Shown here one piece after another: positions 58,051-64,000 of a DNA stretch of 64,000 nucleotides. The stretch comes from Bacillota bacterium (GTDB lineage: Bacteria > Armatimonadota > HRBIN16). Position numbers and translations under genes: made by a program. The stretch covers positions 121,093-185,092 of the forward strand of contig JAIMBJ010000003.1 in the NCBI GenBank assembly GCA_023511455.1, in the 5' to 3' direction. Each line of letters opens with the position of its first letter. Position 1 is the first letter of the stretch. Below the pieces are notes generated by a model. It worked only from the letters and a program-made list of their open reading frames with translations, ran no database searches and was not told the origin of the DNA.

Positions 58051-60513
58051 ATGTCCACCCTGCGCAACGGTTATTTCACCGTACAGCAACAGAAGCACAC
58101 CCTGAACGACCTGCGCTGTGACCCTACCGGCAAGGGGCGTCGCAGCCAGTCTTTCTGCCTGAACCTCATTCCGGAAGATTGGGAAATCACTCCCCGTACC
58201 CTTGTGCGGCAAACGGAGACCAGCGTTACCCTGGATCCCCTGCAGGTGTATCACTCTGAGCAGATTGCACTCGAAAGCGGCGGAGAGGTTTCCTTTCCCG
58301 AGCGGCTGGAGGCAGGGCACACCCTGGCACAAACCTTCCGTATCGCCGCCGGGCAGCAGTTCACCACCGTCTCTGTACACCTGCCCACCTGGCACACGAC
58401 GGATTCGGGGTGCGTGTTAAGCCTCTACCGCGGGGGGACGTTGCTTGCCTCGCGGCGACTTCAGAACGTGCCGGATAACTCGTGGCAGTCCCTCTCGCTG
58501 GACGAACCGCTGGGCGAGGGGGAGTATACCGTGCAGATTTCGGAGCCAGAAGGTTCCATCGGCTGGTGGAGCAGTCAGCGCGACGTGTGGGCCGGCGGCA
58601 GCGCTCTGGTAGATGGGCAACCGGTAGAGCGCGACAGGGCATTGCGCGTGGATTGCCGGCGGTTTGTGGGCGAAGGACGTTTGACCTACCGCCTGCAGCG
58701 GGATACACTGCTGGTGGAAGCGGAGCTGCGTTCGCAGGCAGCTCCCTCGGGTGCACTGCGCTGGACGTGGATCACGACATGGACGAAATCGGGCTATGAT
58801 TGCACCTCCGCCGCGGGGGTGGTGTTCAGCCGCTTCTTCACCGACAATCAGCGCTACATGCCTGTGCAGCAGTTGAAACGGCGTGACCATGCCGAGCTCT
58901 CGTTCGACGGGGCGCGCTGGATAGAGATGGAAGGCACACGTGACGCCGATTTGCGCATAGAAGGCGATGGGTTGCACCTGCACTGGGAGATGGAGGAGAA
59001 GCGAATGCACCTGCGCCTGCATGTGCCCTACCGGCGACAGGGCGACCGCTGGATAAGCCACTGGAGCGTACGCGTATTGCCACGAACCGATTCCGTGCCC
59101 GATACCTTTCCCCGCTTCGTTTGCCCGCAGCGCAGGCTGGAGCAAGACTTGAACCGCTTCTGGTGGGAGCGCGCCTTCACCTATCCTGCTCCCGCCGGAC
59201 CTGCCGCGTGGTTCGAGTGGATGGCAACCATGCGCTGCTGGTATGACGGCGATCAGCGACGCGGCGAGATGGAGCAACTGCGTACCTATCCGATAACCCG
59301 CGAGGGCTACGTGCACACCTGGGGCGCAATGGAGGGCTGGCCGTTCCCGCCCTCGCCGCCCTACGACACCCGCCACTTCGACACGAATGCTCGCTTTATT
59401 CTCGCCTGCTGGAGGTTCTACCTGTGGACGGGGGACGCGGAGTTCCTGAAGAGTCAGGCAGACCGGCTGCGCCGCGCGATGGCTTACCAGCTGGAGACGT
59501 TGAGGGGCCACGAGGGGCTTATCATCACCGCCAGCAAGGACGTCAACGGAAGACATAAGGGCGTGGGCAATAACTACTGGGACATCCTGCCTTTCGGACA
59601 CCTGGACGCCTACGCCAACGCGGTGTACTACGCCAGCCTTGAAGCCATGCAGGGCATCGATGCGGTGTTGCGCCGGCAACCGTTAACCGACTATCGCGTT
59701 CTCCGCCAGAAGGTGCACCGCCGCTACGATGAGGTCTTCTGGGACGAGAAGGCAGGACGCTACATCGGCTGCGTGGATATCGACGGCGCGCGACATGATT
59801 ACGGCTTCACGTTCGTCAATTTGGAAGCGCTGTATTACGGCCTGGGCGATGCGCAGAAGGCGAGGCGTATCTACCGTTGGATGGAGACGGAGCCAACCTC
59901 CACCGGCAGACCGGATACTTACAGCAAGTGGATTTTCGCTCCACGAGCCAACACCATCCACAACCCCATGTGGGGCGAGAATGCGCCTCCCGAAGAGCGT
60001 AACAGCCCGCTGCCTCCGTGGTGGCATTTCGGGTGGCATGGCACCCCCTACGGCGACCAGTGTCAGGACGGCGGGGCAATCCTGTATACCTCCTACTTCG
60101 ACCTGATGGTGCGCCTGCGCTACTTCGGCATCGAAAACGCCTGGAAACGGTTCGGAGAGATACTCTCGCGCTACCGGATGCCCGACCGTTTGTGCGGAGG
60201 ACCGCCCCTCTTTCGGGGTGAGGTCCCGCAACAGGAAAACCCGGGACAGGTGGGGGTGGACTTGCCCTTCCCCGAGAGTGGGCTGGTTCCCTGTTTCCTG
60301 CTGTATGGCGTGCTGGGTGTTGAGGCGACTCTGGAGGGCTTGCGCATCCAGCCGAAACTGCCTGCCGCGTTGCCAGCCTTTGGGGTCGATGGACTGCACT
60401 ATCGGGGTAACCGCCTGCGCGTTACCGCCACCCCGCGCGAAGTCATCGTCGAAGGCAACTGGCAGGGTAGAAGGATGCGTAAGAGATTGCCCCCGGGAGG
60501 TGGTATCATATAG
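58051..60513 (+). CDS. Six-hairpin glycosidase-type protein
   Basis: 820 aa. No signal peptide. Residues about 1-350 form beta-sandwich segments, including a carbohydrate-binding-like stretch (LAQTFRIAAGQQFTTVSVHL). Residues 370-750 are an (alpha/alpha)6 barrel as in GH63/GH78/GH95-type enzymes (FWWERAFTYPAPAGPAAWFE, CWRFYLWTGDAEFL, YWDILPFGHLDAYANAV). The acidic residues are candidates for catalysis, but no single family signature is certain. The C-terminal sheet is typical of the clan. GGGAGGGGAC precedes the ATG. It lies after the isomerase and dehydrogenase genes and may release sugars for them. Confidence 0.7.
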   Translation: MSTLRNGYFTVQQQKHTLNDLRCDPTGKGRRSQSFCLNLIPEDWEITPRTLVRQTETSVTLDPLQVYHSEQIALESGGEVSFPERLEAGHTLAQTFRIAAGQQFTTVSVHLPTWHTTDSGCVLSLYRGGTLLASRRLQNVPDNSWQSLSLDEPLGEGEYTVQISEPEGSIGWWSSQRDVWAGGSALVDGQPVERDRALRVDCRRFVGEGRLTYRLQRDTLLVEAELRSQAAPSGALRWTWITTWTKSGYDCTSAAGVVFSRFFTDNQRYMPVQQLKRRDHAELSFDGARWIEMEGTRDADLRIEGDGLHLHWEMEEKRMHLRLHVPYRRQGDRWISHWSVRVLPRTDSVPDTFPRFVCPQRRLEQDLNRFWWERAFTYPAPAGPAAWFEWMATMRCWYDGDQRRGEMEQLRTYPITREGYVHTWGAMEGWPFPPSPPYDTRHFDTNARFILACWRFYLWTGDAEFLKSQADRLRRAMAYQLETLRGHEGLIITASKDVNGRHKGVGNNYWDILPFGHLDAYANAVYYASLEAMQGIDAVLRRQPLTDYRVLRQKVHRRYDEVFWDEKAGRYIGCVDIDGARHDYGFTFVNLEALYYGLGDAQKARRIYRWMETEPTSTGRPDTYSKWIFAPRANTIHNPMWGENAPPEERNSPLPPWWHFGWHGTPYGDQCQDGGAILYTSYFDLMVRLRYFGIENAWKRFGEILSRYRMPDRLCGGPPLFRGEVPQQENPGQVGVDLPFPESGLVPCFLLYGVLGVEATLEGLRIQPKLPAALPAFGVDGLHYRGNRLRVTATPREVIVEGNWQGRRMRKRLPPGGGII

Positions 60514-60520
60514 CGGGGGG

Positions 60521-61642
60521 ATGATGCATCACGACTTCTTCGCCACCTGCACGACTGGACTGGAGTTTATCACTGCACAGGAGCTGACCGCTCTGGGCAC
60601 GGAGGTGACGGACACCAGCAAATCGCGTGTCTTCTTCCGCGCCCAATGGGAACTTATCTATCGCCTGCATCTCTACGCCCGCACCGTCAACCGCTTCTTT
60701 GCGCTGCTGGCAAAGGCACAGGTGCGCAATCTGCAGGAGATCGAGGAGCTCGCCTGGCAGGTTCCTTACGAGCGGTGGTTCGAGAACCAGTACGCCTTCG
60801 CCATCCGCTCCGAACGCGACGGCACGCACGACTTCACCAGCATGGACATCGCCCGCGTGGTGGGGCAGGTGGTGTGCGACCGCTTTATCGCACGCACAGG
60901 CGCACGCCCGCCCGTCAACCTGGACAACCCCGATGTGGAGATATTCTCCACACTGGTGGACGACCAGTATCTGCTGGGCTTGAACCTGACCGGCTCCAGT
61001 CTGCACCGGCGTCCCTGGCGGCAGAGCCTGGCGCACATGACCGCACTGCGCCCGACGCTGGCGGCGGCGGTGGTGATGGCTTCCGGCTGGGACGAGCGTC
61101 CGCTGGTAGACCCCCTGTGCGGCACAGGTACGCTGTTGATCGAGGGGGCGTTATGGCGGCGGGACATCAGCCCTTCGCGCGGGCGCGAGGAGTGGGCGTT
61201 CCGAAACCTTGTCCTGCATGACGAAGGTCGCTGGCGGGCGGAACTGGAGGCGAGTGCGTCTGTTGGGGGAACGTCGCCCCCCTTACGCGGCAGCGACTGG
61301 AACGCCCGATATATCGAGATTGCCCGGCAGAACGCGCAGGGAGCGGGGGTTACGGATATCCAGTTTGCGGTTGCCAACGCGCTGAACCTGCCTCCGCCCG
61401 ATCAGCCGGTAGTGCTGGTGACCAACCCCCCTTACGGCGTTCGCATGGGCAAGCCGTCGGAGCTGGTACACCTGTATCGCAAGCTTTGGCACAAGTGGAG
61501 CGCAGAATATGCCGGTAGTCGTATCGTGGTCATCAGCGGCAACCCCGCCTTCGAGCAGCTCGCGCCGATAGAGCCAGTGGCTGCGTATGACTTCCTTCAG
61601 GCGGAGCTGCCCTGCCGATTGCTGATATGGGATTTGCCATAA
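60521..61642 (+). CDS. THUMP-domain RNA methyltransferase (RlmL/Trm-like)
   Basis: 373 aa from the ATG at 60521 (tandem ATG codons; only a G-run upstream). The N-terminal THUMP domain (FFATCTTGLEFITAQELTAL, about 6-25, then to about 155) recognises RNA. The C-terminal Rossmann methyltransferase has VDPLCGTGTLLIEGAL (motif I) and the NPPYGVRMG motif IV, consistent with N2-guanine methylation in 23S rRNA or tRNA. The longer in-frame ORF from 60218 is antisense-free but overlaps the previous gene and is rejected. Confidence 0.92.
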   Translation: MMHHDFFATCTTGLEFITAQELTALGTEVTDTSKSRVFFRAQWELIYRLHLYARTVNRFFALLAKAQVRNLQEIEELAWQVPYERWFENQYAFAIRSERDGTHDFTSMDIARVVGQVVCDRFIARTGARPPVNLDNPDVEIFSTLVDDQYLLGLNLTGSSLHRRPWRQSLAHMTALRPTLAAAVVMASGWDERPLVDPLCGTGTLLIEGALWRRDISPSRGREEWAFRNLVLHDEGRWRAELEASASVGGTSPPLRGSDWNARYIEIARQNAQGAGVTDIQFAVANALNLPPPDQPVVLVTNPPYGVRMGKPSELVHLYRKLWHKWSAEYAGSRIVVISGNPAFEQLAPIEPVAAYDFLQAELPCRLLIWDLP

Positions 61643-61727
61643 TGCTGCCAGGCTACCCCCCAGAAACATTTTGCCCGGCTGGCGCGTCTAATCCGTGCGA
61701 ACAGAATAAGGGAGGTTGAATGCGAAT

Positions 61728-63212
61728 ATGTTGCGAAACTTGCTGGTGTGTCTATCTCTCCTGATGGGGGCAGCGATGGCAATGGAAGCACAGAACCTGG
61801 TTACCTCGACCGCGAAGGACATGAAGGGCGTTTCGCTCACCATCTACAACCAGAACTTCGCGGTGGTGCGCGAGAACCGGCAGATAAGCCTCAGAGAGGG
61901 CGTGAACTTTGTGCGCTATGAGGACGTGGCAGCGCAAATAGACCCGACCTCCATCAGCTTCAAGTCGCTGACCGCCCCCAACGCGGTTGCCGTGCGCGAG
62001 CAGAACTACCAGTACGACCTGCTGAACCCTATTTCCATCCTCAACAAATCCGTGGGCAAGACGGTTCGATTCAAGCAGGTACACCCCGACGGCAAGGTGG
62101 AGATACTGGAGGGTACGTTGCTGAATCCGCCCACTGCCATTGTGGGGCAGACCGATGCAGGCGGCGGCGGAACGGTGTATCAGGGACTGGTGATACGGCT
62201 GAAGGACGGGCGTATCGTGCTGAACCCCACCGGTCAAATCGAGTTGACCGAGCTTCCCGAGGGACTGGTGTCGCGTCCGTCGCTACTGTGGAAGCTGGAT
62301 GTGGACCGAGCTGGCACACACAATACACAGGTCTCGTATCTCGCCAACGGCATCACGTGGAAAGCGGACTATGTGGCAGTCGTCAACAAAGACGAAACGA
62401 TGGTTGACCTCACGGGCTGGGTGACCATTGACAACCGCAGCGGTGCGACCTACTCCGATGCGCAACTGCAGTTGCTGGCTGGAGATGTGCGCCGGGTGCA
62501 GGAAGCGCCCGGAATGGGTGTCGTGCCGATGGACGCGATGGCGATGAAGCGTGCAGCTGCGCCGCAGTTCGAAGAGGAGGCGTTCTTCGAATACCACCTT
62601 TACACCCTTCAGGGCACCACCACGGTACGGGACAACGAGACCAAGCAGATGACCCTGTTGACCGCCTCCGATGTGAAGGTCACGCGCAAGCTGGTGCTGG
62701 ACGCGGGCAGGCGGTGGTGGATACAGGGCATCCGAGGTCCGGGCATGGGCAGTGATACCCAGAACGTGAAACTGAACATCGTGGTGGAGCTGCGCAACAC
62801 AAAGGAGAACAATATGGGCATGCCGCTGCCCAAAGGCAAGGTGCGTCTGTACAAAGCGGACGACCGTGGCAACCTGCAGTTTCTGGGAGAGGACCTGATC
62901 GACCACACGCCCAAAGACGAACTGGTACGCCTGTACATCGGGGATGCGTTCGATGTGGTCGGCGAGCGCAAACGCACCGATTACAAACAGATTTCCGACC
63001 GAGTGATTGAAGAGACCTATGAAATCACCGTGCGCAACCACAAAGAGACCGATGCGGACGTGTGGATTGTGGAACACTTCTGGGGCGAGTGGCAGATTCT
63101 CAACAACAGCCACCCGTATAACAAGCTGGATGCCCGTACCATAGAGTTTCCGGTGAAAGTCGAGCGCAACGGCGCGGTGAAGGTGACCTACACCGTGCGC
63201 ACGAGGTGGTAA
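61728..63212 (+). CDS. DUF4139 domain exported protein
   Basis: 494 aa from the ATG at 61728. A signal peptide (about 1-22, cleavage near AMA|MEAQ) is followed by strand-rich DUF4139 material: SLTIYNQNFAVVRENRQISL near the N-terminus, then VSYLANGITWKADYVAVVN and GWVTIDNRSGATYSDAQLQL, and a C-terminal NHKETDADVWIVEHF block. The family is a mucoidy-inhibitor-like exported protein of unknown role. GGGAGG lies 12 nt upstream of the start. A repeat cluster follows the stop. Confidence 0.85.
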   Translation: MLRNLLVCLSLLMGAAMAMEAQNLVTSTAKDMKGVSLTIYNQNFAVVRENRQISLREGVNFVRYEDVAAQIDPTSISFKSLTAPNAVAVREQNYQYDLLNPISILNKSVGKTVRFKQVHPDGKVEILEGTLLNPPTAIVGQTDAGGGGTVYQGLVIRLKDGRIVLNPTGQIELTELPEGLVSRPSLLWKLDVDRAGTHNTQVSYLANGITWKADYVAVVNKDETMVDLTGWVTIDNRSGATYSDAQLQLLAGDVRRVQEAPGMGVVPMDAMAMKRAAAPQFEEEAFFEYHLYTLQGTTTVRDNETKQMTLLTASDVKVTRKLVLDAGRRWWIQGIRGPGMGSDTQNVKLNIVVELRNTKENNMGMPLPKGKVRLYKADDRGNLQFLGEDLIDHTPKDELVRLYIGDAFDVVGERKRTDYKQISDRVIEETYEITVRNHKETDADVWIVEHFWGEWQILNNSHPYNKLDARTIEFPVKVERNGAVKVTYTVRTRW

Positions 63213-63220
63213 CTCGCAAC

Positions 63221-63285
63221 GGAGGGCGTGGCTCCCGGGAGGCACAGAAACACGCACCAATGGCTCGGCAGGAGCCTCGCCCTCC
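63221..63285. repeat. Inverted pair of the GGAGGGCGAGGCTCC element
   Basis: GGAGGGCGTGGCTCC (63221-63235) and the inverse GGAGCCTCGCCCTCC (63271-63285) form a long imperfect hairpin with a 35-nt loop between convergent genes. It matches the copy at 57886 with one mismatch in one arm. Confidence 0.7.
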
Positions 63286-63298
63286 AGCGGATGTTGGT

Positions 63299-64000
63299 CT
63301 ACCAGAGCAGTTTGGATGTCGCTACTGCGATGCCTCTGCGCTCGCCGACTTCGACGTCTCCCGCCCTGCCCTCCGCCAGCGGCGATACCGCGCAGTAAAA
63401 GTGATACAGGCAACCATTGTGCCAGAAGAGGCTGGGCTTGTGGGCGAAGCGGGAGTCGATGCTCCCCTCTTTGCCCACATCGATAAGCACCTCTGGCGCC
63501 TTCTCCCAGTGCAGGAGGTCGCGGCTGAAGGCGACGCCATCGCGCGCGTGCCCGTCACTGCTCAGCCCGTAGTAGAACATCGCCCAGAGGTCCTTGTCGA
63601 CCTGCAGCACACAGGGGTCGCTGGCGAAGATGTCGTCCCACGCGCCGCGCTTGCCCACGCGCAGGATGGGATTGCCCTCATAGCGTGTCCATCTTTTCAG
63701 GTCAGGCGATGTCGCCACGCCAATCTGCTCTTTCCAGCCGCTCTCGCGGTCTTTGGCGTTGTAGAACAGGTAGTAGGTTCCGCGATGCTCCAGCAGGCAC
63801 GATTTATACAGCCCCGCACGCTCCCATTCGGCTCCCTCGTGTGCGTACAGGCAGGGCGGTTCCAACTGCCACGTTTTCAGGTCGCGACTGTGGCAGATGC
63901 CGATGGCGGCGGGACCCGCCTCGTAACCGGGTTTGGGGTAGGCGTGGTACGTGCCCACATACTGCCCTTTCATCCGACGCAACCGACCCGCACCGAACAG
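63299..64000 (-). CDS. GH43/GH32-like beta-propeller glycosidase (5' end outside window)
   Basis: About 233 residues are present; the frame is open to the right edge (upstream codons read LFGAGRLRRM). Repeated five-bladed propeller wording is seen: AAIGICHSRDLKTWQLEP, QIGVATSPDLKRWTRYEGN, DPCVLQVDKDLWAMFYYG and GVAFSRDLLHWEKAP. This is the GH43/GH130/GH32 clan, acting on arabinosides, xylosides, mannosides or fructosides; the catalytic start region is missing. It converges with the DUF4139 gene across the inverted repeat. Confidence 0.75.
   Translation of the reverse strand: MFGAGRLRRMKGQYVGTYHAYPKPGYEAGPAAIGICHSRDLKTWQLEPPCLYAHEGAEWERAGLYKSCLLEHRGTYYLFYNAKDRESGWKEQIGVATSPDLKRWTRYEGNPILRVGKRGAWDDIFASDPCVLQVDKDLWAMFYYGLSSDGHARDGVAFSRDLLHWEKAPEVLIDVGKEGSIDSRFAHKPSLFWHNGCLYHFYCAVSPLAEGRAGDVEVGERRGIAVATSKLLW

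Noticed and set aside
60218..60520. An N-terminal extension of the THUMP methyltransferase
   Set aside because: It overlaps the glycosidase gene in another frame, and the THUMP domain begins right after the ATG at 60521.
1..64000. CRISPR arrays, insertion sequences, phage genes or an origin of replication
   Set aside because: No regularly spaced direct repeats, transposase, integrase or dnaA-box cluster was seen on reading both strands.

Overview
The window is a dense, roughly 58-60% G+C bacterial chromosome segment of about 65 genes, with no phage, IS element, rRNA or CRISPR array. The gene content fits a diderm, saccharolytic Armatimonadota-like bacterium. The evidence is a prepilin-type protein with a C-terminal H-X9-DG motif, six to seven Gfo/Idh/MocA oxidoreductases, a DUF6785-type membrane protein, outer-membrane beta-barrels, a dockerin-tailed HAF-repeat protein and Uma2/DUF6922-type proteins. 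The phylum is inferred from gene families only; no marker gene was compared.

Layout. 0-3.7 kb: end of a polytopic membrane protein, then a GAF histidine kinase and its CheY-like regulator. 3.7-10.6 kb: a 71-aa unknown protein, a MoxR/DUF58/transglutaminase operon, an oxidoreductase and DNA polymerase III delta. 10.5-13 kb: S20 behind tRNA-Cys, an orphan RHH antitoxin, a methyltransferase and an ABC ATPase. 13-20 kb: a pilin gene behind a consensus promoter, then a reverse-strand run of queF, a beta-propeller/OB-fold protein, a DNRLRE lipoprotein, a histidine phosphatase and an ankyrin protein. 20-30.7 kb: a broken gene, a 54-aa small gene, a Tat-type oxidoreductase, a porin, a chemoreceptor, Uma2, DUF1992, a stand-alone PolX-like N-terminal domain, DUF6922, 3-methyladenine glycosylase and two secreted proteins. 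30.9-34.4 kb: an unknown protein, SurE and an M28-PDZ peptidase. 34.4-40.6 kb: a reverse-strand catabolic cluster (two oxidoreductases, DapA-like aldolase, nitrilase, GH5-like hydrolase, PhyH). 40.8-44.9 kb: an ANTAR regulator and HisKA_2 kinase pair, a zinc-ribbon coiled-coil protein and a frameshifted DNA methyltransferase. 44.9-50.1 kb: OFA transporter, isochorismatase-like hydrolase, tRNA-Glu, Spy-like protein, HAF-dockerin protein and Bcp. 50.1-54.9 kb: secreted helical protein, MFS transporter, DUF5916-like barrel and rsmI. 54.9-64 kb: a second sugar-handling cluster, a THUMP methyltransferase, a DUF4139 protein and a GH43-like protein cut by the window end.

Two features run through the window. 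Four reading frames (20.1-20.6, 40.3-40.5, 43.9-44.9 and 54.1-54.9 kb) are interrupted by small indels although the protein continues in another frame; this means either assembly indels or genuine decay. Two short dispersed repeat families lie between genes: a GGAGGGCGAGGCTCC element and a GCAGGCTAAAGCCTGC palindrome. Promoters are easy to see: several close to sigma-70 consensus with 17-18 bp spacers, often with TTGCAA as the -35 element.
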